Source: JANLSE01 sp038214135 (GTDB taxonomy: Bacteria; Chloroflexota; Chloroflexia; Chloroflexales; Roseiflexaceae). Taken from it: DNA of 64,000 nucleotides. Under the pieces are notes generated by a model. The model searched no databases and was not told the origin of the DNA. It saw nothing but the letters and a program-made list of their open reading frames with translations. The stretch lies in contig JBBQSD010000002.1 of the NCBI GenBank assembly GCA_038214135.1, positions 62,001 to 126,000 on the forward strand, written 5' to 3'. The position numbers were made by a program, and so were the translations under genes. Of the stretch, positions 45,296 through 52,634 are shown piece by piece (within the stretch, counting starts at the first letter, position 1; every line of letters begins with the position of its first letter).

Positions 45296-45949
45296 ATGTT
45301 TAGATATGCAGCAACCATGAGCCGTTCATCAATCAATCCGTCAATCAATCCATTAACCAACCAATCAACCAATCAACCAATGGAGAACCAGCCAATGCAG
45401 CCTCAACAAACCCAGCCAAACGACATGGATCTGATTGTACGGGCGCGAACCGGTGATCAAGCTGCCTTCACGCAGATCTATGAGCGCTATGCGCCTGGCA
45501 TCTATCGCTACATCTATTGTCGTCTTGGGGAAGCCGAGCTTGCCGAGGATCTGCAATCAGAAGTGTTTATGCGGCTCTTTGAAGGGCTGGATCGGTATGA
45601 AGATCGCGGTTGGCCACTTTCGGCCTGGCTGTATCGGATCGCCCACGACCGCACAATCGACACGGTTCGCCGACGCCGTGTACGCCAGATTGTTCCATTG
45701 GAGGATTGGAGTGCGACGAGCGAAGGCCCTGAGCATACTGTTGTGGCGCGCCTTGATCGTGAAGAAATCCTGCAGATGATCGAGAAGCTCACGGAAGAGC
45801 AGCGCCAGGTTATTACATTGCGTTTCATGGCCGAACTCTCGATCCAGGAAGTTGCCCAGAAGACTGGCCGTAGTGAAGGTGCCGTGAAAGCACTCCAATA
45901 CCGTGGCATTCAATCACTTGCCCGTATGCTCCAAACCCTCTCGGCATAA
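45296..45949 (+). CDS. RNA polymerase sigma factor, ECF-type sigma-70 family
   Basis: Up to 217 residues; in-frame ATGs at 45296, 45380 and 45425 all lack a clear ribosome site, so the start is uncertain. The conserved part begins at MDLIVRARTGDQAAF. Region 2 (YRYIYCRLGEAELAEDLQSEVFMRLF, PLSAWLYRIAHDRTID) and region 4 (LTEEQRQVITLRFMAELSIQEVAQKTGRSEGAVKALQYRG) are complete, with no region 3. The N-terminal extension (INPSINPLTNQSTNQP) is translated from CAATCAAC tandem repeats. No anti-sigma gene is adjacent. A hairpin follows the stop. Confidence 0.9.
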   Translation: MFRYAATMSRSSINPSINPLTNQSTNQPMENQPMQPQQTQPNDMDLIVRARTGDQAAFTQIYERYAPGIYRYIYCRLGEAELAEDLQSEVFMRLFEGLDRYEDRGWPLSAWLYRIAHDRTIDTVRRRRVRQIVPLEDWSATSEGPEHTVVARLDREEILQMIEKLTEEQRQVITLRFMAELSIQEVAQKTGRSEGAVKALQYRGIQSLARMLQTLSA

Positions 45950-45985
45950 TCGTTCCGATTATCAACAAAATCTAGTTCCTTTCGT

Positions 45986-46015
45986 GCGATCAGCCACCTG
46001 CGGGTGGCTGATCGC
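45986..46015 (+). terminator. 13-bp hairpin after the sigma factor gene
   Basis: GCGATCAGCCACC and GGTGGCTGATCGC with a TGCG loop. No T-run follows, so termination is probable but not certain. Confidence 0.6.
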
Positions 46016-46071
46016 ATTCGTATGAGCGCTATAATACTGAATACATACGCCTGCATACAAAAGGAACCCAT

Positions 46072-46692
46072 ATGTCTATGATCGATCTCCTTCGCCTAAT
46101 CGCACTTTGTATTGGTGGATACTTAACTGGGTCGATCCCATTCAGCCTGATTGTGGCGCGAGCGCGGGGTGTCGATCTGCGAACGATTGGCAGCGGTAGC
46201 ATTGGTGCATCGAATGTCTGGCGCAGTTGTGGCTTCGGGCCATTTCTGATTGCAGTACTGCTGGATGTGACCAAAGGGTTTTTGCCAACCCTGGCAGCCA
46301 TTCAGATTGCACAATTACCTGCACCAGCGGTTATTCTGGTGGGCATGGCAGCAATCCTGGGGCATACCTTCTCACTCTATCTGGGCTTCAAGGGTGGCAA
46401 GGCCGTGGCGACTTCAACAGGAGTATTGCTGGCAGTAGCACCTATTCTGATCGCCGTGGGGCTGACGATCTGGATTATTGCGTTTGCAGCCAGCCGTATG
46501 GCCTCGGTTGCCTCACTGGCAGGCATTACTGTCGTGACAATCCTCGCAACCAGCCTGTTCGCAATCGGGCAACTACCGCTAGCCTATACCGTGCTCGTCT
46601 GGGCAGCCGCGTGTTTGATTGTCTATCTGCATCGATCAAACATTCAGCGATTGCGGGCAGGCACCGAGAATCGTTTTCAGAAGCTCTGGTAA
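46072..46692 (+). CDS. plsY: Glycerol-3-phosphate acyltransferase PlsY
   Basis: 206 residues with AAAGGAA five bases before the ATG; a TATAAT at 46030-46035 may be its -10. The integral membrane enzyme makes lysophosphatidate from acyl-phosphate and glycerol 3-phosphate, the first step of phospholipid synthesis. Motif 1 (GSIPFSLIVAR), motif 2 (GSGSIGASNVWR), the KGF region and motif 3 (GHTFSLYLGFKGGKAVATSTG) are all present, with about five membrane helices. A long heptamer array starts eight bases after the stop. Confidence 0.95.
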   Translation: MSMIDLLRLIALCIGGYLTGSIPFSLIVARARGVDLRTIGSGSIGASNVWRSCGFGPFLIAVLLDVTKGFLPTLAAIQIAQLPAPAVILVGMAAILGHTFSLYLGFKGGKAVATSTGVLLAVAPILIAVGLTIWIIAFAASRMASVASLAGITVVTILATSLFAIGQLPLAYTVLVWAAACLIVYLHRSNIQRLRAGTENRFQKLW

Positions 46693-46700
46693 CGAGTATC

Positions 46701-46798
<98 letters not shown>

Positions 46799-46834
46799 TG
46801 TTCCGCCGAGGTTTGGCAAGCACCATTCTGTCTT

Positions 46835-46852
46835 CTGACTCCTGACTCCTGA
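46835..46852. repeat. Inverted heptamer copies
   Basis: CTGACTCCTGACTCCTGA, complementary to the array at 46701-46798; together they could form a stem at the junction of the converging plsY and methyltransferase genes. Confidence 0.85.
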
Positions 46853-46863
46853 ATACTTAGGCT

Positions 46864-47991
46864 TTACTGTTTCCGAAACAAAAACAAATATTCGTGCTTG
46901 AAGACATAGAAGCCGCCGACGAGTGCCCGGTAGCGCCAGAGTTCACGGCGGGCACGTTTACCGGCAGTGCCCTCGACATTTTTTACGACGATACTCTTGA
47001 GCGCGAAGCCGCACTGTAATACTGCCTGCATGGCCAGGAACCCAAGCGGAATCCAATCGCCACGGGCGTATTTATCGCCAATCACGAGTGCCATGAAGCG
47101 ACCTTTATCCAGCAGTGGTGCGGCATGTTCTACCACACGCCCGAGCATTTCCAGAAACTGATCGACTGATGCGGCATTCGAGAGATCGCGTGAATCATCA
47201 CTGAATCGAATGATATCGAAGTATGGTGGGTGCAGCATTAGTAACTGGGCCGACCGTTGGCCGTGTTGGGCGAGTGCTTCAGCCAAATTATAGGTAGCGC
47301 TATCGCCATCGAGCACCTCACGGACAACAGCATATGGATTTGGCTCTTGCTCGATCAACGCACGCGCCCGTGCAGCAACAGTTGGTTGAAGTTCGATACC
47401 AAGCGTATTGCGGCCAAGCCGTTGGCCTTCGATCAAGCTGGTGCCTAGCCCAGCGAATAGATCGATCACCCATTCGCCACGGCGAGTGTAGCGGCGCATA
47501 ATCTGGTTCGGGATTTGGGGAACAAAATTACCCCAGTAATCGGCTGTATGGGCACCTGTGCTGTCACGTCGATCAATCTGCCACAGGCTATCGGTGATCA
47601 GATCATCATATTCGCGCTCCTTCCAGCGATTCAGATTGATATCGCTGAATGGCTGGCGGCGTTCCTCACCAATCGCACGAACCAATCGATCAATATAATA
47701 GCGAGCGCGTTCGAGCGTGAGTGTTGCAGCAATTTGATCGATCTCGCCGCGCAAATAGCCAACCGTCAGCTCAACCGTCTCACCGATCTGATCGGGAATC
47801 AGCATCCCCATTGGGTTGGCAATTTCCTGCACTAGCGCCGCCGCCTGGGTTCGTAATTGATGCAGATCAGCAGCATCGCGCAGGTTATTCAGCGCCGTTA
47901 ACAGGGCTGCCTGATTGAATGGGAAGGGAAAACTGTCATTTTCATCAGCATCATCAGTCAACAGGCCATGATCATCGGGATTCGCCATCAT
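46864..47991 (-). CDS. DNA methyltransferase (N4/N6 type), apparently without partner nuclease
   Basis: 375 residues. The SAM-binding motif WVIDLFAGLGTSLIEG (~176) followed by LGRNTLGIEL and the catalytic motif LHPPYFDIIRFS (~253) match the beta-type N4-cytosine/N6-adenine family, in which the catalytic motif comes second; here the usual D/S/N-PPY is HPPY. YWGNFVPQIPNQIMRRYTRRG before the SAM site is also typical. The N-terminal ~120 residues are helical and not recognised. No restriction endonuclease or specificity gene lies nearby, so it is probably an orphan. The ATG at 47991 follows GAGGCGAGGGA. Target sequence unknown. Confidence 0.8.
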   Translation of the reverse strand: MMANPDDHGLLTDDADENDSFPFPFNQAALLTALNNLRDAADLHQLRTQAAALVQEIANPMGMLIPDQIGETVELTVGYLRGEIDQIAATLTLERARYYIDRLVRAIGEERRQPFSDINLNRWKEREYDDLITDSLWQIDRRDSTGAHTADYWGNFVPQIPNQIMRRYTRRGEWVIDLFAGLGTSLIEGQRLGRNTLGIELQPTVAARARALIEQEPNPYAVVREVLDGDSATYNLAEALAQHGQRSAQLLMLHPPYFDIIRFSDDSRDLSNAASVDQFLEMLGRVVEHAAPLLDKGRFMALVIGDKYARGDWIPLGFLAMQAVLQCGFALKSIVVKNVEGTAGKRARRELWRYRALVGGFYVFKHEYLFLFRKQ

Positions 47992-48017
47992 TCCCTCGCC
48001 TCAGCAATTGCGAATTA

Positions 48018-48896
48018 TCAGATTCCATCGCCATGATTGAGGCCTATCTCAGACGATGCCGGCATCGTGCTCGGTGGCATGGGCGTACGAGATGGGATAT
48101 CGAAATGGCAGTTATCGGAAAGCAAATGGACGCGCAACCCAAACAGCGCCAATGGCGCATGCTCGGCAACACGGTGGATATCGGTATAGCTAACCTCGGT
48201 GCCATCCACAACCATGACGGAGCCACGACCAATCACGGTGAGGTGCCCATCGGGATCGATCTGCACAGCAGTATCTTCATCCAGGCCGATTCCGATCAGA
48301 TCTGGATTATAGGCGATGGCCGTCATCAATCGGCCAGCACGGTTACGTGCGCCAAAATGCTGATCAACCACCAGTCCTGTGACTAACCCAAGGCCAGGGG
48401 CGAATTGCATCATTGCCTTGCGTGGTGCGATACCACTGCCACCATAGGCCAGCATATGTTCGGGTGCCACCGATGCGCCGGCACTTGTTCCAGCGATAAC
48501 ACCACCATCACGATGGCAACGACGAATTGCTTCGGCCAATGGAGTACCACCAAGTAATGCCGTCAGCTTGAGTTGATCGCCGCCAGTGATGAACAAACCC
48601 GTGGCATTGGCGATCTGCTCAGCCGGTAATGGATGGCGTGCTTCGGTGCGATCACGGGCTTGGAGCACTTCTGCACTCGCAGCGCCAAGTTCGGTAAATA
48701 ACGCCATATAACGACGGCCTACCAGATCCTCATAGGAAGAGGCAGCCGCAATGATCACAATCCGTGCGTTAATACCACCCGCTAGCTCAACAAAGCGGCG
48801 CAGTACGACCCGGCTACCAACTTTGTCCTCTGCACCACCGATTAACAAGAGTGGACCGCGTGTCTGTTTCACTATTCGTTTCGTTGTATGCTGCAA
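48018..48896 (-). CDS. cphB: Cyanophycinase (S51 peptidase family)
   Basis: 292 residues from a TTG start at 48896 that lies within about ten bases of the predicted transcript start; no ribosome site is seen. The enzyme degrades cyanophycin, an Asp-Arg nitrogen-storage polymer, to beta-Asp-Arg dipeptides. Visible: LLIGGAEDKVG, IVIIAAASS, GLFITGGDQLKL, the nucleophile Ser in GTSAGAS (~135), VVDQHFGARNRAGRL and GIGLDEDTAVQI. No cyanophycin synthetase is in the window. Transcribed divergently from the phasin gene across 139 bases. Confidence 0.93.
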   Translation of the reverse strand: MQHTTKRIVKQTRGPLLLIGGAEDKVGSRVVLRRFVELAGGINARIVIIAAASSYEDLVGRRYMALFTELGAASAEVLQARDRTEARHPLPAEQIANATGLFITGGDQLKLTALLGGTPLAEAIRRCHRDGGVIAGTSAGASVAPEHMLAYGGSGIAPRKAMMQFAPGLGLVTGLVVDQHFGARNRAGRLMTAIAYNPDLIGIGLDEDTAVQIDPDGHLTVIGRGSVMVVDGTEVSYTDIHRVAEHAPLALFGLRVHLLSDNCHFDIPSRTPMPPSTMPASSEIGLNHGDGI

Positions 48897-48910
48897 TGAT
48901 TATTGTATTC

Positions 48911-48939
48911 ATTATACTGGATCTCGAGATAGTGCAATA
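48911..48939 (-). promoter_or_regulatory. Probable promoter of the cyanophycinase gene
   Basis: TATAAT (48911-48916) on the minus strand with a weak TATTGC -35 (48934-48939) at 17 bases. Start expected near 48904, leaving almost no 5' leader. Confidence 0.45.
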
Positions 48940-48945
48940 TAGCTC

Positions 48946-48974
48946 TTGACTCTTATAACGCAGTGTGTTATACT
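48946..48974 (+). promoter_or_regulatory. Sigma-70 type promoter of the phasin gene
   Basis: TTGACT (48946-48951), a 17-base spacer and TATACT (48969-48974). Start expected near 48981, inside the second palindrome. Confidence 0.8.
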
Positions 48975-48997
48975 CCATCCATAACGCAATGCGTCAT
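48955..48997. promoter_or_regulatory. Pair of 17-base palindromic operators
   Basis: ATAACGCAGTGTGTTAT (48955-48971) and ATAACGCAATGCGTCAT (48981-48997), centres 26 bases apart, each with one mismatch between arms. The first covers the spacer and part of the -10; the second covers the start point. This is the expected geometry for a repressor such as a TetR- or MarR-type dimer. Confidence 0.7.
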
Positions 48998-49035
48998 ACA
49001 ACAATCGGCGAATGCCGAACAAGAAGGAGCATATC

Positions 49036-49584
49036 ATGACAACCAGGAACAACGACACAATTGATGAGGTCGTCGAGACAACAGCAGCGGCTGTTGCGAG
49101 TGCGAGCGACAAAGCCACAGACAAGGTTGAGGCGACCGAGAAGCGGGCACACAAAGCCGTGAAGCATGCTGCTGCACAGGCCAGCGATGTGGTCGAGACA
49201 GTCGAGGTCAAGGTCAATGAGGCCGTCAATAGCACAGGCACATCGAGCGCATGGCTGATCGATGGTTTCCGCAGGCTGATGCTGGCAAGCGTTGGTGCAG
49301 TAGCCATGACAATCGATGAGGCCGAGGGCTTGGTTGACAAATTGGTTGATCGTGGTGAACTGGCTCAGAAGGATGGTCAGAAGCTGCTGAAAGACCTGCA
49401 GAGCCGTGTGAGCGGTTCCCGCCCAATCGTCCCCGCACAGGTCGAGAAGGTTGGTGATCGGATCGAGCAAGGGGTCGAGGAAGTTCTGAGCCGCTTGAAT
49501 ATCCCATCGAAGCGCGATATTGAGGAACTCAGTTCGAGAATCGCCCAACTGACGGCACGGGTTGAGGAATTGAAGAAGAAATAG
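49036..49584 (+). CDS. Phasin family protein (polyhydroxyalkanoate granule-associated)
   Basis: 182 residues from the ATG at 49036, preceded by AAGGAG. An Ala/Lys/Glu/Val-rich helical N-terminal third (VVETTAAAVASASDKATDKVE) resembles the histone-like tails of PhaF-type proteins. The phasin-like core is FRRLMLASVGAVAMTIDEAEGL...LVDRGELAQKDGQKLL. The C-terminus carries the NIPSKRDIEELSSRIAQLTARVEEL helix common in these proteins. It likely coats storage granules or acts as a small coiled-coil partner; no PHA synthase is in the window. It has its own strong promoter with two palindromic operators. Confidence 0.82.
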   Translation: MTTRNNDTIDEVVETTAAAVASASDKATDKVEATEKRAHKAVKHAAAQASDVVETVEVKVNEAVNSTGTSSAWLIDGFRRLMLASVGAVAMTIDEAEGLVDKLVDRGELAQKDGQKLLKDLQSRVSGSRPIVPAQVEKVGDRIEQGVEEVLSRLNIPSKRDIEELSSRIAQLTARVEELKKK

Positions 49585-49587
49585 TAT

Positions 49588-49607
49588 TCAGGAGTCAGGA
49601 GTCAGAA
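49588..49607. repeat. Heptamer repeats directly after the phasin stop
   Basis: TTCAGGAGTCAGGAGTCAGA, the same unit as the 14-copy array near plsY. Confidence 0.8.
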
Positions 49608-49611
49608 TAGC

Positions 49612-49667
49612 GCTATTGTAGGGCTGTAGAGACGCAAGATCTTGTGTCTCTACAGCCCTACAATAGC
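49612..49667 (+). terminator. 56-base inverted repeat, 28-bp arms
   Basis: Arms of 28 bases with a single mismatch (a possible G-U pair), no loop, containing the GTAGAGACGCAAGATC core of the dispersed hairpin family. It lies after the phasin gene and could end its transcript. No T-run. Confidence 0.7.
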
Positions 49668-49727
49668 ATCTCCCTTCATGCTATACTGGCTTGCCACATC
49701 CACATTCGGCAACGCATGGAGGGCACG

Positions 49728-52226
49728 ATGAAAGCAGTGGTCATGGCCGGGGGCGAAGGTTCACGCCTGCGTCCCTTGACAATCAACCGACCAAAGCCAA
49801 TGGTGCCAATCGTTGATCGGCAGGTGATGGCACATATCATTGAGCTGCTCAAATTACATGGCATCACCGAACTGGTCGTTACGATCCAATACTTGGCCAA
49901 CGCGATCCAGGATCAATTTGGCGATGGCTCCTCATCCGGTGTGCATATCGAATATTCACTTGAAGAACAGCCACTTGGAACAGCTGGCAGTGTTCGCCAT
50001 GCAGAACATCTGCTCAGAGAGCCATTTTTGGTCATCTCGGGCGATGCGCTGACCGATTTTGATCTCTCGAAGCTGATGGCTTTTCATCGCGCCTCTAAGG
50101 CCAAGGCGACGATCACGCTTGCTAGGGTTCCGAACCCACTCGAATATGGGGTCATTATTGTCGATGAGCGCGGCAATGTGCGCCAATTTCTGGAAAAGCC
50201 AAGCTGGGGTGAAGTATTTTCCGATACAGTCAATACTGGCATCTATGCACTCGATCCAGATGTGTTTCGCTATATTGAGAAGGGCAAACTCACCGATTGG
50301 TCCAAGGATGTCTTCCCGAAGATGCTGCGTGCGAATGATGCGCTGTTTGGCTATATCGCCGATGGCTATTGGACAGATGTTGGCACGATCGAAGAATACA
50401 TGCGCGCCAACCGTGATTATCTCTCGGACAAAGTCAATCTGCCGCGCGTTGGCCAGAAGGTATTCGATGATGTTTGGGTCGATGGTGATGCTGAAATCGC
50501 CCCCGACGCCCAGTTTCATGGGCCTGTCTTTCTTGGCCATGGTGCCAAGATCAAGCGTGGCGCGATCATCTATGGCCCATCGGTTATTCGCGATTACACG
50601 ATTATTGATGAGCGGGCAACGATCGACCGCTCGATTATCTGGCGGAATTCCTATATTGGCGAGCGAGCCGAATTACGTGGCGCGATTGTTCTGCGGCAGT
50701 GCAATATCAAAAGCCGGGTTGTGCTGTTTGAAGGAACTGTCGTTGGCGATCAGACGGTGATCAATGCTGGTGCTGTGATCGGCGCAAATGTCAAGATCTG
50801 GCCGTCCAAAGAGGTTGATGAAGGCGCAACAATCAGCAGCTCGATCATCTGGGGATCGCAGGGGCGGCGGGTGTTGTTTGGGCGCTATGGAATCAGCGGC
50901 CTGGTAAATATTGATCTGACACCCGAGTTCTGTGCAAAGCTTGGTGCTGCCTTTGGAGCCACGCTCCCGCTTGGTGCGAATGTGACGATCAATCGCGATG
51001 CCCATTACACCCCACGCATGCTGAAACGCGCCCTAATCGCCGGGCTGCCATCGGCTGGTGTGAATGCCATTGATCTCGACAATGTGCCGATTCCGGTTGC
51101 GCGCTTCATGACCAAATCGATGAATGCGTTGGGTGGCGTGCATGTGCGGCTTTCACCACTTGATAATCGAGTTGTCGATATCAAGCTATTCGATTCGCAA
51201 GGCCTGGATATTGATACTTCCAGTGAGCGCAAGGTTGAGAGCGTATTCTTCCGCGAAGATTATCGGCGGGTCTACCTTCAAGAAATTGGGCGGATCGTCA
51301 AGGCCGAACATATTGAGCGGGATTATAGCGAGGCGTTCCTCAAAACCCTGCGCCCAGAAGCACTCAGAGCGATTGCGCGCGATTTCAATCTGGTGATCGA
51401 CTATGCCAATGCTAACGCAACAACTATTTTGCCCCATATTCTGCGCCGCCTGGATGTCTCAGTTGTCGAACTCAATGCAAATCTGGATGACACACGCATT
51501 TTCCAGACGATGGAGGAGTTTGAAGAAGGCATGGATCGCCTTTCGCGGATTACGCCAGTGCTTGGTGCGCGCCTTGGTGTGCGCATCGACAGCGGTGGCG
51601 AACGAATCTTCATCGTCGATGACACTGGGCGACGGTTGCCAAATATTCTGGCGCTGGCTGCACTCACAGCGCTGACCCTGGCTGTCAATGAGGGTGGGAC
51701 AGTCGCGGTACCAGTGACTGCTCCGCGTGCGTTTGAGGAAATTGCTGCACGATATGGTGGCAACATCATTCGGACACGCACGACACTAGCGGCACTCATG
51801 CGAACTGCCATGACCAACCCTGATCTGCTGTTGCTTGGCGATGGCAATGGCAACTATATTTTTCCATCGTTTGTGCCGCACGCCGATGGATTATTTGCCG
51901 TCGTGAAGATGATGGAACTGCTGGCATTACGCGACACAAAGCTCTCTGAGGTTGTTCGTGAGCTGCCACGCTACCATATGAGCCAGGCGCGGGTGCCATG
52001 CCGTTGGGAACACAAGGGCAAGGTGATGCGGATTCTGAACCAGCAATACCAGGATCGCAAGATTGAGCAGGTCGATGGCATCAAGATCGATCTTGGCGAT
52101 GAATGGGTGCTTATTCTGCCCGATCCAGATGGCCCATTCTTCCATGTGATTGCTGAAGGCAGCAGCGATGACCAATCCCGCATTCTGGCCGAGAAATATG
52201 CCGGGCTTGTGACGGGGCTACAGTAG
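49728..52226 (+). CDS. Sugar nucleotidyltransferase fused to hexapeptide and degenerate phosphomannomutase-like domains
   Basis: 832 residues from the ATG at 49728 after GGAGGGC. The N-terminal domain (1-235) is a nucleotidyltransferase: VVMAGGEGSRLRPLTINRPKPMVPI, LEQPLGTAGSV, LVISGDALTDFDL and VNTGIYALDP, as in mannose-1-phosphate guanylyl- or glucose-1-phosphate transferases. A left-handed beta helix (~255-375) follows. The rest (~385-830) has the length and layout of a phosphomannomutase, but the TASHNP serine motif reads HVRLSPLDNR, and the metal loop DGDxDR reads SGGERI. It is therefore probably inactive as a mutase and may bind ligand or regulate. Likely role: NDP-sugar synthesis for glycans. 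Confidence 0.85.
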   Translation: MKAVVMAGGEGSRLRPLTINRPKPMVPIVDRQVMAHIIELLKLHGITELVVTIQYLANAIQDQFGDGSSSGVHIEYSLEEQPLGTAGSVRHAEHLLREPFLVISGDALTDFDLSKLMAFHRASKAKATITLARVPNPLEYGVIIVDERGNVRQFLEKPSWGEVFSDTVNTGIYALDPDVFRYIEKGKLTDWSKDVFPKMLRANDALFGYIADGYWTDVGTIEEYMRANRDYLSDKVNLPRVGQKVFDDVWVDGDAEIAPDAQFHGPVFLGHGAKIKRGAIIYGPSVIRDYTIIDERATIDRSIIWRNSYIGERAELRGAIVLRQCNIKSRVVLFEGTVVGDQTVINAGAVIGANVKIWPSKEVDEGATISSSIIWGSQGRRVLFGRYGISGLVNIDLTPEFCAKLGAAFGATLPLGANVTINRDAHYTPRMLKRALIAGLPSAGVNAIDLDNVPIPVARFMTKSMNALGGVHVRLSPLDNRVVDIKLFDSQGLDIDTSSERKVESVFFREDYRRVYLQEIGRIVKAEHIERDYSEAFLKTLRPEALRAIARDFNLVIDYANANATTILPHILRRLDVSVVELNANLDDTRIFQTMEEFEEGMDRLSRITPVLGARLGVRIDSGGERIFIVDDTGRRLPNILALAALTALTLAVNEGGTVAVPVTAPRAFEEIAARYGGNIIRTRTTLAALMRTAMTNPDLLLLGDGNGNYIFPSFVPHADGLFAVVKMMELLALRDTKLSEVVRELPRYHMSQARVPCRWEHKGKVMRILNQQYQDRKIEQVDGIKIDLGDEWVLILPDPDGPFFHVIAEGSSDDQSRILAEKYAGLVTGLQ

Positions 52227-52634
52227 TTAGGGAAGCTCACGCGCATCAAAACCATCGGGTAAGAGTGTTTGTGGAGATGTGACACGCTGCGCATCGCCCA
52301 TATTGGCAAGAATAACAACAGCATGCGGGGCGAGTTCGTGGATCACCTGGCGGCATGTGCCACATGGGCTAACCGGGCCGCTCGTATCGGCGACGACGGC
52401 AAGCGCAATAATCTCACGTTCACCAGCCGCATAGGCACTGAACAGTGCCGTCCGCTCGGCACAGACTGTTGCAGGATAGGCGGCATTTTCAATATTACAG
52501 CCAGGGAACACGCGGCCACTTGCCGTCAGCACTGCGGCACCAACGGCAAAGCGTGAGTATGGAATATATGCCAGCTCGCGTGCGGCGCGTGCGGCCTCAA
52601 TGAGCGCCTTGTGGTTCAGCGGCTCGCTCGCCAT
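52227..52634 (-). CDS. cdd: Cytidine deaminase
   Basis: 135 residues. Deaminates cytidine and deoxycytidine in pyrimidine salvage. The zinc and catalytic motifs are CAERTALFSA (Cys and Glu) and PCGTCRQVIHE (two Cys), with IPYSRFAVGAAVL and GCNIENAAYPATVC before them. It is last in a minus-strand cluster and overlaps the 3' end of the CorC-like gene by 38 bases; GAGG stands seven bases before its ATG. Confidence 0.97.
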   Translation of the reverse strand: MASEPLNHKALIEAARAARELAYIPYSRFAVGAAVLTASGRVFPGCNIENAAYPATVCAERTALFSAYAAGEREIIALAVVADTSGPVSPCGTCRQVIHELAPHAVVILANMGDAQRVTSPQTLLPDGFDARELP

